Assembly (NCBI GenBank): GCA_947624195.1
Contig: CANQJH010000012.1
Span: 1-46,660, forward strand
DNA length: 46,660 nt
Origin: an uncultured Clostridia bacterium
GTDB taxonomy: Bacteria; Bacillota; Clostridia; TANB77; CAG-508
Direction of reading: 5' to 3'
Position numbers and translations under genes: made by a program. The notes under the pieces are model-generated. The model made no database searches and had not been told where the DNA came from. It saw only the letters and a list, made by a program, of their open reading frames with translations. How positions within the stretch are numbered: the first letter of the stretch is position 1; each line of letters opens with the position of its first letter. Shown one piece after another: positions 27,584 through 37,131 of the stretch.

Positions 27584-29449
27584 TTACACTTGCATTATAA
27601 TTGGTAAAATCATAGGGTTTCTCTTTGTTTTGTCAAATACGAAATCTCTTACATCATCCTTTAATGTTGATTTAATTGTTGCCCAGTCTGTAACATGATT
27701 TATTTCTAAATCTCTAATTTCATTTCTAATAAAGCTTTTTACTTCTTCCATTAGATTTTCAGATTCTCTTACATAAACAAATCCTCTTGAGATTACATCT
27801 GGTCCTGAAACAATTTCTCCTAATTTATCCATAGACATAACTATTACAATTAATCCGTCTTGTGCTAAGTGTTGTCTGTCTCTTAGTACAACATTTCCTA
27901 CATCGCCAACACCAAGTCCGTCAACCATTACTCTGCCTGATGGAACTGTTCCTGCAAGTTTTGCTTCATTTTCATTAAGTTCTATTTCTCTACCATTATT
28001 AGATATGAATATGTTTTCTCTAGGTATACCCATCTCCATAGCAGTATCTCTATGTGCTATTAATTGTCTATACTCTCCATGGACTGGTATAAAATATTTG
28101 GGTTTTGTTAATGCCATAATAAGCTTCTGCTCTTCTTGGCACGCGTGTCCTGAAACGTGAACATCAGCTAATGCACTGTATACAACTTCTGTTCCTAATT
28201 TTAATAATTTATCAATTACTTTTGATACAGCTTTTTCATTTCCCGGAATAGGATTTGCGGAAATTATAACTAAATCATTTCCTGTTAATGTAACCTTTTT
28301 GTGGTCACCATTTGCCATACGAGTTAATGCTGACATTGTTTCGCCTTGACTACCAGTTGTCATTATAACAAGTTCTTCTTCTCTATAATTCTTGATTAAA
28401 TCTATATCTATAAATAAGTCATCTGGTGCGTCAATATAATTTAGTTCTCTAGCTGCATCTATCATATTCATCATACTTCTACCTGATACTGCAATTTTTC
28501 TGCCATATTTAACAGATGAATTTACAATTTGTTGAACTCTATGCACATTAGATGCAAATGTAGCAACTACTATTCTTTTTTTGCATCCTTCAAATAATTT
28601 ATCAAATACTGGTCCTATAGACTTTTCAGACATTGTAAATCCTTTTCTTTCAGCATTTGTACTATCTGAAAGTAATGCTAAAACTCCTTGCTTTCCTAAT
28701 TCAGCTAATCTTCCTAAATCAATCATTTGTCCGTCAATTGGTGTATAATCAATTTTAAAGTCACCTGTATGAACTATAGTTCCAACTGGTGTATGAATTG
28801 CAAGCATTACTGCGTCAGGAATACTGTGTGAGCTTCTAATAAACTCTACTTGCATTTTTCCCGCATTAATCGTTTCGCCTTGTTCTACGATATTCATTTT
28901 AACCATATTTGCAATATGCTGTTCTTCTAATTTGTGCTCAATAAGCTTTGCTGTTAGCCTTGTTGCATAAATTGGCATATTGACTTGTTTTAATACATAA
29001 GGGATAGACCCAATATGGTCCTCATGACCGTGGGTAACAAACAATCCCTTAATCTTATCTTTATTTTTAACTAGATAGGTTACGTCTGGAATAACTAAGT
29101 CTACTCCAAGCATATCATCTTCTGGAAATTCCAAACCACAGTCAACTAATATGATTTCGTCTTCATATTCAAAAACTGTTATATTTTTTCCGATTTCATC
29201 AAGTCCACCTAGAGCAATTATTTTCAAATTACTTTTTTTGAAATTAAAATCTAGTATTGATTTATCCCTCTTTATTGTATTTCCTTTTCTTTGATTTCTT
29301 CTAAAATTTGTTGTTTTTGAAATTGTTGCTTCTGCTGACTGTCTTTTCACACTCTTTGGTTTAACATAACCATCTTGTTTTTTTCTTTTATTTGTGTCCA
29401 TTTTTCTTTTATTTACAGGCACAAATGTATCCTTTTGTTTTTCTTCCAT
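27584..29449 (-). CDS. rnj: Ribonuclease J
   Basis: RNase J is the metallo-beta-lactamase 5' exonuclease/endonuclease central to mRNA and rRNA processing in Firmicutes. The 621-residue protein has the zinc motif THGHEDHIG (H140, H142, D144, H145). ALGGLDEIGKN, the beta-CASP domain (ATFASNVHRVQQ, MTTGSQGE) and the C-terminal region are also present. The first 65 residues form a Lys/Arg-rich extension outside the catalytic core, possibly for RNA binding. Only one copy is visible; whether it is J1 or J2 cannot be told. Confidence 0.95.
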   Translation of the reverse strand: MEEKQKDTFVPVNKRKMDTNKRKKQDGYVKPKSVKRQSAEATISKTTNFRRNQRKGNTIKRDKSILDFNFKKSNLKIIALGGLDEIGKNITVFEYEDEIILVDCGLEFPEDDMLGVDLVIPDVTYLVKNKDKIKGLFVTHGHEDHIGSIPYVLKQVNMPIYATRLTAKLIEHKLEEQHIANMVKMNIVEQGETINAGKMQVEFIRSSHSIPDAVMLAIHTPVGTIVHTGDFKIDYTPIDGQMIDLGRLAELGKQGVLALLSDSTNAERKGFTMSEKSIGPVFDKLFEGCKKRIVVATFASNVHRVQQIVNSSVKYGRKIAVSGRSMMNMIDAARELNYIDAPDDLFIDIDLIKNYREEELVIMTTGSQGETMSALTRMANGDHKKVTLTGNDLVIISANPIPGNEKAVSKVIDKLLKLGTEVVYSALADVHVSGHACQEEQKLIMALTKPKYFIPVHGEYRQLIAHRDTAMEMGIPRENIFISNNGREIELNENEAKLAGTVPSGRVMVDGLGVGDVGNVVLRDRQHLAQDGLIVIVMSMDKLGEIVSGPDVISRGFVYVRESENLMEEVKSFIRNEIRDLEINHVTDWATIKSTLKDDVRDFVFDKTKRNPMILPIIMQV

Positions 29450-29696
29450 TTTAATCTTCCTCTCTATTTTTAATATGTTTAAATAGAGATAGTTTATGTA
29501 GAAACTACCTAATGAACTACTTAGTTTTTTCTCTCATACTAAGTATTATTGACTTTTCTCTCTTAATTAAACACATTAAATAAAATCTCTTCTTTATCCT
29601 ATTCGGATAACAACTAGTATTATTATACTATATATTTTTTTTGTTGTCAAATAACATTTTGGTAAATTTTTCTGTATGTAAAATAACTACAGTAAT
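29450..29696. other. Intergenic region upstream of rnj
   Basis: This AT-rich spacer lies between the start of rnj and the nested hairpin near the addB stop. I see no coding potential. It probably holds the rnj promoter, but no match was clear enough to call. Confidence 0.4.
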
Positions 29697-29798
29697 AGCC
29701 ACTACATAAATGAACTGATTATTACGCTTTTATAGCACCTTCAAATGTTAGACAAAATCTAACATTTAAAGGTGCATTTCATAATTTATGTAGTGGCT
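29697..29798 (-). terminator. Nested inverted repeats between addB and rnj
   Basis: Outer arms of 15 bp are perfect (29697-29711 AGCCACTACATAAAT with 29784-29798). They enclose a second stem of 18 bp with one mismatch (29735-29752 with 29758-29775, loop CAAAA). It starts four bases beyond the addB stop. The shape resembles a miniature element or a structured RNA as much as a simple terminator; the call is tentative. Confidence 0.4.
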
Positions 29799-29802
29799 TT
29801 TC

Positions 29803-32800
29803 TTATAACTCATCTAAGATTTCTTGCCTTGATTTTGTACCAATGTATTTATAATCATTTCCTTTAAATTTAGGATTAAACTGACATATTGATTTGTATT
29901 CACAATACATACAAGGAGTATTTTTTTCCTTTAAATCATAATAAGGCTTTAAATCAATTCTTCCATCTAAAATTTCTTTGGAAATCTGTTTTATAATTTT
30001 TTGAGTATATTTCTGTGATTTTTCAAATTCATCTCTAGTTACTGTATTAGATTTAGAATAATTAATCTCTCCACTATTATTTAAAGTAACTGGTATAACA
30101 TTAGACTTGCCAGTTGTTAAATTATTGTCCATTGCTTTTACAATGTTTACATCTGCTAAAATTAGCCCTTTCATTTTATAGTTTTCTTTAATTAATTTTT
30201 CTATTTCTTCTTTTTTTAAATTTTTAACGCTTCCTAAAATTTTAGGTTCTAATAAAGTAAAGTACAATGCTCCTGCTGGTTGCAATTCTTCATCCTCACT
30301 ACAAATTGCGTCCACATAAGTTATTAGTTGTAACTGAAGCCCTGCTATTACCTTGTTTAAATTAATATCTTTGCTAGACGATTTATAATCAATTATCCTT
30401 ATGTATTTGCCATCAGGCATTTTTGCAATATCAACTCTATCAATCTTACCTTCTATCAAAACCTTTCGTCCATCATCAAGTTTGATTTCAATAGGAGGAG
30501 TCTCCCCTCTACCAAAATTTAATTCTGTGCCTAGGACATCAAAGCTACTATCTTTTAGACTTTCAATTATGTACTTTAATGACATAAATATTACTTTTTT
30601 TAGTCTTTTAACAAGAATTCTATATTTAGCAGTGAGCATAAATTTTCCACCGTGTTGTAATTCCTCATCTATAATTTTATCTAAAATTTGTTGTATCTGC
30701 TCTTCTGAAATATTTTTCACATCTGTAGTACTTCTAAAAAACTCATCAATTATATTATGCATAAATGTACCAGTATCAACAGGTTTAACATCTAATTTTT
30801 CTTTGTCAGATAATTTTAAACCATATTTTAAAAAGTATGAAAAAGCACAAGCTCTGTATGTTTCTAGCTTTGAGACACTTGTTTTTAAATTTTCGCCATA
30901 CAATTTTGCAATTTTTTCCTTATCAAGAACTTCTGGAACATTTGAAAACTTAAGTCCCATAATTGCTGCTTCTAGCTTTTCTGGGTAATTTTCCTTGTAC
31001 CACTCATATACCTCGTTCCAGTTCTCATTTTCGAGGTTATTTAATAGTTTAGAAAAGGTTATATTTTTAGTAAGCACTTCGTCTTGCAAGCTACTATTTT
31101 CTATTAATTTTGGGAATATCCTTTTTAATTTTGAAATCATCAAAGATTTTCTTAGGGCTTTGCCATCAATATCACTTGAAGCATATGATATAAATAACTT
31201 CTTTTCTGCTGTTGTAAATGCCCTATAAATATTAAAGTTTTCCTCATATAGCTTTTCTTTGCTACCTTTTGCAAGTTCAAACCCTTCTTCTTTTAGATTT
31301 TCCCTATCTCTATCATCAAAAAATCCCTCTGACTGCATTGTACTTGGAAATACACCATCATTTACACCAATTATAAAAACTGCTTTTACTTTATGAGTTC
31401 TACTTCTATTAACATCTCCCACAGTCACTTTATCTTGAGTTTGAGGAATTTGCCCCAACTCTTTTGATGAAAGTCCTATTTTTAATATTTTAGAATAGTG
31501 GTCAAAGGTTATATTTTCATCACCAAAGATATATGTGATTTCTCCTAAAACATCATATATAATTTGTAAAGCTTCTAACTGTTCTTCCTCTAAACTTTCT
31601 TTGTCAATTTGTTTTTCTAAAAAGTCAAATAAATTTACACTAATCTGTTTTGCGGTCTTTGTTCCTTTTAAGCTTTCTTTTAACTCCAACAGCGGTTTTA
31701 CAATCATTTCTTGCTCTTTGTTAAAATTTACATCATCAACTTGATTGGCATTTCCAATATTGTCATTTAATAATCTGTCATTTGCTAAGTTATCACTTAT
31801 TAAGTTATTATTTACTAAGCTGTCATTTACTATGCTGTTATTTACTAAGCTATCATTTGCTAAATTGTTATTTGTCACGTTTCCATTTATTAAATTGTTA
31901 TTTGACATATTGTTATTTACAGATTTGTTTTGCTCGTAACTCCAATGTTCTTCAAACCATCTTTTGCCTTTGATTCCCCACTTTAAGCAATAGTTTTCTA
32001 ACTCGTAAACATTTTCTATATTCACAAATCCTGTTTTTATGTAATTGAACACCGCTTCATATGACCAATTTTTTATAAATATATCAAGAATCGATAAAAC
32101 ATATTTTATTATTAAATTTTGTGTTATATCCTTTTTGATATCAATGAAAACCGGTATCTCGTATTCTCCAAATATAGCTTTGCATAAACTTGAATAATCA
32201 TCTATATTTTTACAAATTACAGCTATATCTTTGTAACGATAATTTTCATCTCTAACAAGTTTCACGATATTAGTCGCCACATTTTCCACTTCATCATACT
32301 TGTTGTCACCTAAATATAGTTTTATATTTTTTAACTCATCTTGGTAAACTTTATATGGAATTGCAAAAAGGTTTTCTTCTAGGTGGTTAAGTTCACTATT
32401 TTTGAATCTATATTTTTGAGTAAGTTTTACTTGATTTTCTTTATCTATATCACTTATTTGACAAAGTGACTGTATTGTTTGTTTGTTATCATAAAAAATA
32501 TCAAGTTCTGGTGGTTTGGTAATTTTAAGTTCATCTGTACAAACTGTAATGTAAACTTCTTTTGCTATCTTATCCAACTTAGAAATTACTGCATACTCCT
32601 GCTTTGTAAAACCTGCAAATTCATCTATATAAAAAACAGCATTATCAAACAAATGACTCTTTTCAATGTTTTCTGCTAAAATTGTCAATACATCATTTTC
32701 ATCTAAGAAATTATCAGGAATTTTGTTTTCCAATGCCTTGTACATAATTAGCATATCATTAAGTTTAGCTTTTAGATATTCGTTTTTGGTTTCGTCTTTT

Positions 32801-33198
32801 TTATTTTCTAGCATCTGGACTGTAATATTATGCTTTTTAAACTCTGTAATTTGTGTAATAATAGTATCCACGTTCTCTTGCGATTTGCCTAAAAATTTTA
32901 AACTTTTTTGATTTTTAGATATTGCATCAAAAATAATCTCAGCCTTACCAGATTTGCCTAAATTATTTAACTTATTTGGTATGCAAGCATTTATTACTCT
33001 GTAAGCCATCCTTTCAAAAGAAAGCACTTCGCAATTTAAAGTAGCACCATTGTCTAGCTTGTCCAACAATTTTTTTTCTGCAGTAAAAGAAAACTGTTCT
33101 GGTGTAATTATATATATTTTATTAGCATCAGATTTCTTTATTTCATCAAAAATATATTCACTTTTACCTGTCCCTGCTACTCCATATATAATTTTCAA
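29803..33198 (-). CDS. addB: ATP-dependent helicase/deoxyribonuclease subunit B (AddB)
   Basis: AddB is the second subunit of the AddAB enzyme that processes double-strand breaks for recombination. The 1131-residue protein begins with a Walker A motif (GVAGTGKS, residues 6-13). It has an inactivated helicase-like body and a C-terminal nuclease domain (YRIIDYKSSSKD). The iron-sulfur cysteines are CxxCx5C at residues 1096, 1099 and 1105, plus an upstream Cys in RACAFSYFLKYG. Residues about 427-485 are an Asn-rich array of five-residue repeats absent from typical AddB. addA is not in the window. Confidence 0.93.
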   Translation of the reverse strand: MKIIYGVAGTGKSEYIFDEIKKSDANKIYIITPEQFSFTAEKKLLDKLDNGATLNCEVLSFERMAYRVINACIPNKLNNLGKSGKAEIIFDAISKNQKSLKFLGKSQENVDTIITQITEFKKHNITVQMLENKKDETKNEYLKAKLNDMLIMYKALENKIPDNFLDENDVLTILAENIEKSHLFDNAVFYIDEFAGFTKQEYAVISKLDKIAKEVYITVCTDELKITKPPELDIFYDNKQTIQSLCQISDIDKENQVKLTQKYRFKNSELNHLEENLFAIPYKVYQDELKNIKLYLGDNKYDEVENVATNIVKLVRDENYRYKDIAVICKNIDDYSSLCKAIFGEYEIPVFIDIKKDITQNLIIKYVLSILDIFIKNWSYEAVFNYIKTGFVNIENVYELENYCLKWGIKGKRWFEEHWSYEQNKSVNNNMSNNNLINGNVTNNNLANDSLVNNSIVNDSLVNNNLISDNLANDRLLNDNIGNANQVDDVNFNKEQEMIVKPLLELKESLKGTKTAKQISVNLFDFLEKQIDKESLEEEQLEALQIIYDVLGEITYIFGDENITFDHYSKILKIGLSSKELGQIPQTQDKVTVGDVNRSRTHKVKAVFIIGVNDGVFPSTMQSEGFFDDRDRENLKEEGFELAKGSKEKLYEENFNIYRAFTTAEKKLFISYASSDIDGKALRKSLMISKLKRIFPKLIENSSLQDEVLTKNITFSKLLNNLENENWNEVYEWYKENYPEKLEAAIMGLKFSNVPEVLDKEKIAKLYGENLKTSVSKLETYRACAFSYFLKYGLKLSDKEKLDVKPVDTGTFMHNIIDEFFRSTTDVKNISEEQIQQILDKIIDEELQHGGKFMLTAKYRILVKRLKKVIFMSLKYIIESLKDSSFDVLGTELNFGRGETPPIEIKLDDGRKVLIEGKIDRVDIAKMPDGKYIRIIDYKSSSKDINLNKVIAGLQLQLITYVDAICSEDEELQPAGALYFTLLEPKILGSVKNLKKEEIEKLIKENYKMKGLILADVNIVKAMDNNLTTGKSNVIPVTLNNSGEINYSKSNTVTRDEFEKSQKYTQKIIKQISKEILDGRIDLKPYYDLKEKNTPCMYCEYKSICQFNPKFKGNDYKYIGTKSRQEILDEL
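31744..31917. repeat. 15-bp minisatellite inside addB
   Basis: About eleven imperfect units of 15 bp (for example TATTTACTAAGCTGT and CATTTACTATGCTGT on the plus strand) encode an array of N-[ND]-[NSR]-[LIV]-[AVIL] pentapeptides. The unit length keeps the reading frame when copies are gained or lost. Confidence 0.85.
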
Positions 33199-33270
33199 AA
33201 CAGCCTCCTTGTTTTTTTAGCTTTATTTAGCAACTAAACTTTTTTAGTTGACTCTCATTTTTAGATTTAT

Positions 33271-34116
33271 TTAAGCCTCCCTTTTCCAGTAAAACAAATA
33301 CTGTTGGGCTAGTCCCTGCAATGCTCCAAACTTTTCATCAGCTAATCTTTGTATCTCTTTTTTGCTAACTTTATTTTCATCTGGATTATGTATATAAAGT
33401 TCGTTCATAACTCGTCTTACCCATACATCAATTGGAAAAACATCAAATCTTTTTAAATCTGAGAAAAGTAAAATACAGTCTGCAACTTTTGGACCAACTC
33501 CCGAAAGTTCTAAGAGTTTTTCTCTCGCTTCATTAGTTGGTATGTTATAAAGCTCCTTTAAGTCAAATTCTCCACTTGATATCCTCTTAGTAGTTTCATA
33601 TACTCTTATATCTCTAAAACCAAGTCCTAGTTTTCTTAAATCTTCCACACTTGCTTTTGATAATTCTTCAGCTGTTGGAAATGAATAATAAGTTTTACCA
33701 TCATACTCAATTTTTTGTCCATATTTTTCTGCTATTCTTTCTATGATTCCTTTGATTCTTGGTATATTGTTATTAGCTGAAATTATAAACGAAATTATCG
33801 TTTCCCATAAATCTTGGTTTAATATTCTTATTCCTTTTCCATAAGATATACTATTTTTTAAGTTGTCATCAACAATTTCAAGCTTTTGAATTATGGTTTT
33901 GTAGTCTCGATTTAAATCAAAGTAGTCATTTATTTTTGAAATGTCTTCGCAGTTTCCCGTAAAGATAATTTTCTCACCCTGCTTATCCACATTTAATACA
34001 TTTTTGTGGAAAACACCAGTATAGCTTCCATTTTCTTCTCTATTCCATCTAAAACACTGACCACATTCAAATATATCTTTTGGTTCAAAGTTTTGTACAT
34101 CTACTTCAAATTTCAT
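33271..34116 (-). CDS. ogg: 8-oxoguanine DNA glycosylase (OGG1 type)
   Basis: The enzyme removes 8-oxoguanine opposite C and nicks the abasic site. The 281-residue protein has the HhH-GPD motif LSGVGPKVADCILLFS with catalytic Lys 210, and the assisting Asp 230 in FPIDVWVRR. An N-terminal beta domain (ECGQCFRWNREENGSYTG) is typical of OGG1-type enzymes such as that of Clostridium acetobutylicum. It lies about 70 bases upstream of addB on the same strand, so two DNA repair genes are paired. Confidence 0.93.
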   Translation of the reverse strand: MKFEVDVQNFEPKDIFECGQCFRWNREENGSYTGVFHKNVLNVDKQGEKIIFTGNCEDISKINDYFDLNRDYKTIIQKLEIVDDNLKNSISYGKGIRILNQDLWETIISFIISANNNIPRIKGIIERIAEKYGQKIEYDGKTYYSFPTAEELSKASVEDLRKLGLGFRDIRVYETTKRISSGEFDLKELYNIPTNEAREKLLELSGVGPKVADCILLFSDLKRFDVFPIDVWVRRVMNELYIHNPDENKVSKKEIQRLADEKFGALQGLAQQYLFYWKREA

Positions 34117-34190
34117 ATTTACAAGCTTATGTAAGTATACAAACTTACATCTCCTTTCTTTGCCTTACTCAGCGATAATTTTGTCGTATA

Positions 34191-34776
34191 TTAAATACTT
34201 GCCCAAAAATAATATAAAATATTTTTGTCTACATCATAGACTCCAACTTCCCATCCGGTTGCTTCTTCATCTGTAAAATTATATTTTTTATTTTCGTCGC
34301 TTGTTCTACACACCTTTGAATAATGATAGTATCCGTTTGTTATTGACATTACCTCTGGATTATATTCAAAAGAATTTAAATCGTCATCATCTAATCTTTT
34401 TTTACTCCATTTTAAACTGTTTTCTAATGTGTTTACTATCTCCTTTCCTTGTTCTTCATTAAATTTATATGTATAGTAATCAACACCATCGTTTTGTGGG
34501 CCACCTCTTACACTGTATATTTCTCTAGTTTCATAGTTATTTGTTGGTATTCCTAAGATTTTATTATAATTCTCATGATGATTAAAAGGCTCATTTTCCA
34601 AATCTACTATATCCATACTTCGTACAATATTCTATATCATTATCTGTTATTTGTAATCCTAGGTTTTTATAATCAGTATCGCCTTTAATTGCATAAAATA
34701 ATTTAGTTATATTTATGGTTATTATAACTATTATAGCTATTAATAACAAATTTATAATTAATTTTTTATCTTTCAT
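34191..34776 (-). pseudogene. Membrane-anchored hypothetical protein, probably frameshifted
   Basis: Two reading frames overlap by 26 bases. The first (34591-34776) encodes a membrane anchor (KLIINLLLIAIIVIITINI) and ends in a short tail. The second (34191-34616) encodes a soluble domain starting MDIVDLENEPF, with no good ribosome site. Removing one T from TATTGTACG near 34627 would join them as NDIEYVRSMDIVDLENEPF, giving about 190 residues. I do not recognise the family. Either one gene is broken by a single-base insertion or two coupled genes exist; the first is more likely. Confidence 0.5.
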
Positions 34777-34823
34777 ACATTCTCCCCGTATTACATTGAA
34801 TAAAATACTGCATATGCTGTTAA

Positions 34824-35756
34824 CTACAAGTCTAAACTATTTGTATCTAAAAGAAAGTTATATATTCCCATAGTAGTGATTCCGTAATCATCTCTTCTTG
34901 GCATAATATTATCCTTTACAACAATAATCTTTTTAAATGAATCATCAATACTCATAAGCGACTGTTTTTCTTGTTTTTCTTTTTCTTCATTATTAATACT
35001 AAATGCTGATTGAATATAATATTTTTTACTTTCTTGTGTTGCAATAAAATCAACTTCATAATTTTTAAATACTGTTTTTCCTTTATCATCTGTATCATAA
35101 ATTTCAACTACGCCTACATCAACATTATAACCACGGATTTTAAGTTCATTATATATGATATTTTCCATTATGTGATTTTCTTCGGTTTGTCTAAAGTTGA
35201 GTCTTGCATTTCTTAAACCAATATCTTCAAAATAAAATTTATAAGGAGAATTTATATATTTTTTTCCTTTTATATTATATCTTTTTGCTTTGTTAATTAG
35301 AAAAGAATCTTCAAAGTATTCTATATATTTATTTATTGTTTTATCACTAATAACCTTGTTTTTTTCACTTTTATATGTGTTAGATAATTTTAATGGATTT
35401 GTAAGTGAACCTATCGAAGATGATAGAATATCTAAAAGTTCATCTAATTCTTCTTTGTTTCTTATTTTATGTCTTTCAATAATGTCTGATACATATACCT
35501 TTTCAAATAAAGATTGCAAATATTCAGATTTCTCTTGAGGTGTATTATATGATAGTATAAGTGGCATACCTCCATAAGTAAAATATTTATCCCAAGCTTC
35601 TTCTTTTGTTCCTTCATATACTGAGAAAAATTCTCTAAAACTTAACGGATAAACGTGTATTTCATCTCCACGTCCTCTAAATTCTGTTATTACATCAGAG
35701 GATAAAAATTTCGAATTGCTCCCTGTTACATAAATATCAACATTTTCAATGTGCAT
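34824..35756 (-). pseudogene. 5'-truncated AAA_14/DUF4143 family ATPase
   Basis: The 310-residue frame starts inside the ATPase domain of this family: VDIYVTGSNSKFLSSDVITEFRGRG follows the Walker B/sensor region. It continues through YPLSFREFF, the DUF4143 nuclease-like domain (ENIIYNELKIRGYNVDVGVV, NYEVDFIA) and the C terminus. The Walker A and B parts, roughly the first 100 residues, are missing. The frame extends upstream in matching sequence (QYLERFEEVLNSLMH) only to about 35800, then stops. A consensus promoter sits at the break. The remaining protein cannot be an ATPase. It may be expressed but is probably decaying. Confidence 0.8.
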
Positions 35757-35802
35757 TAAACTATTTAGTACTTCTTCAAATCTTTCTAAATATTGAAATA
35801 GA

Positions 35803-35831
35803 ATTATATAAAATTACTTTTGTAAAGTCAA
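35803..35831 (-). promoter_or_regulatory. Consensus SigA promoter ahead of the truncated ATPase gene
   Basis: Minus strand: TTGACT (35826-35831), 17-base spacer, TATAAT (35803-35808). Transcription would start near 35796, inside the homologous remnant. There is no convincing ribosome site before the ATG at 35756. Confidence 0.6.
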
Positions 35832-35834
35832 TAT

Positions 35835-35878
35835 TCTATTACGAATTTTCTTGGAATTCCAACTTTTTTCGTAATAGA
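35835..35878. promoter_or_regulatory. 44-bp two-part dyad
   Basis: Arms TCTATTACGAA (35835-35845) and TTCGTAATAGA (35868-35878) are perfect. They are centred on the palindrome TTGGAATTCCAA (35851-35862), with five-base spacers on each side. It ends four bases upstream of the -35 box at 35831, a position suited to an operator; a mobile-element remnant is the alternative. Confidence 0.5.
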
Positions 35879-35940
35879 TTTTTATGCAATTAAAAAATTT
35901 ATAAGGATTTATAATTCTACATTAATTTGATGATATTGCA

Positions 35941-36978
35941 TTAAAACGTTTCTACTACTTTGATTTCAAACTTTCCTGGTTTTAAATTTTCATCTTGCTT
36001 TACTATAACATCTACTTCATACATATCTTTTAATTTTTTTATATTTTCCTTCTTATGACCTACAACGTTGTTTATGTCCTCAGCGTTAACTTTTATTTCA
36101 ACAGTTTTTACTTTCATGTTAATCTTTTTTATCTTTTCTGCAATGCTGTCATACCACATACTTGCTTCAACTAATTGTCTAAATGCTGGATGATAAGGTC
36201 CTGCTACCACTTCGCTTTTTTCTTGTTTTGGATCAGTTATTTCTTCAGTATTTTGCAATCCTATACGGATAACGTTTATATGCTTTTTTCTAAACATATA
36301 TGTAACTATTTTTGCTCTTTCTACAGCTTGCTCAACTACTAGTGGCTTATATTCTCCGATTTCATACTCATGTTCTAATTCAGTTCCTTTGATTACTAAT
36401 ACAGGATATATTCTTACCATTTTTGGTTTCAACTTAATCAAGTCCTTCGCTGTATTGATTTCATCTAATTCTGTGCTTTCTGGCATTCCTATCATCATTT
36501 GATGTCCTAATGTAAAGCGATACCATCTAATTAACTTTGAAGCTCTTATTACATCCTTAAAAGTATGGTTTCTTTTGCTTTTATTTAATATATAGTCGTT
36601 AGAAGATTGAACTCCAAGTTCTATAGTTTTTACATGATATTTTTTTAGCATTTTTAATATATCTTTATTGATGTAATCAGGTCTTGTAGAAATTCTTATG
36701 CTTCCAACTTTTCCTTTTTTGATATATTCATTTGCTGCCTCCAAAAGTTCTTTTTGAATTTCCACATCAATACCTGTAAAGCTTCCTCCAAAAAAAGCAA
36801 CCTCAACGTATTTATTATCGTCTTTAAAATTTTTCAAATAATATTCTATTGTCTTTTTTACATCTTTGGCTGTAACATTAGTCTGCTCTCCGCTAATCTT
36901 TTTTTGATTACAAAATGTGCAATCATTTGGACAGCCTAGATTTGGAACAAATATTGGTATGATATATTCTTTTTTCAT
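35941..36978 (-). CDS. Radical SAM protein, Elp3-like
   Basis: The 345-residue protein has the radical SAM cluster motif CPNDCTFC (Cys 16, 20, 23) spaced CxxxCxxC. It also has AFFGGSFTG and the family stretch VKTIELGVQSSNDYILNKSKR. It matches the Elp3-related radical SAM proteins encoded next to rnc in Clostridia, but has no C-terminal acetyltransferase domain. The reaction and substrate are unknown; tRNA modification is plausible from the Elp3 relationship. It follows rnc after about 150 bases. Confidence 0.85.
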   Translation of the reverse strand: MKKEYIIPIFVPNLGCPNDCTFCNQKKISGEQTNVTAKDVKKTIEYYLKNFKDDNKYVEVAFFGGSFTGIDVEIQKELLEAANEYIKKGKVGSIRISTRPDYINKDILKMLKKYHVKTIELGVQSSNDYILNKSKRNHTFKDVIRASKLIRWYRFTLGHQMMIGMPESTELDEINTAKDLIKLKPKMVRIYPVLVIKGTELEHEYEIGEYKPLVVEQAVERAKIVTYMFRKKHINVIRIGLQNTEEITDPKQEKSEVVAGPYHPAFRQLVEASMWYDSIAEKIKKINMKVKTVEIKVNAEDINNVVGHKKENIKKLKDMYEVDVIVKQDENLKPGKFEIKVVETF

Positions 36979-37131
36979 TTAAACTTCCAGTCCTTTCTAA
37001 AGGAACACATAAATATGAAAGATTATTTTCTTTCAGACTAGCTTCCTTTCATATATCCAATAATAGCTTTTAGTATTTAACTAAAATTGTTTTTGCCATT
37101 GTTATTTATTTCATTTTTTCTAATAGTTCAA

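Noticed and set aside
31744..31917. CRISPR-like repeats
   Set aside because: Units are 15 bp without spacers, divergent, and in frame within addB.
37011..37054. Inverted repeat between rnc and the radical SAM gene
   Set aside because: A 9-bp pairing exists, but competing folds and the lack of a T run make its role unclear.
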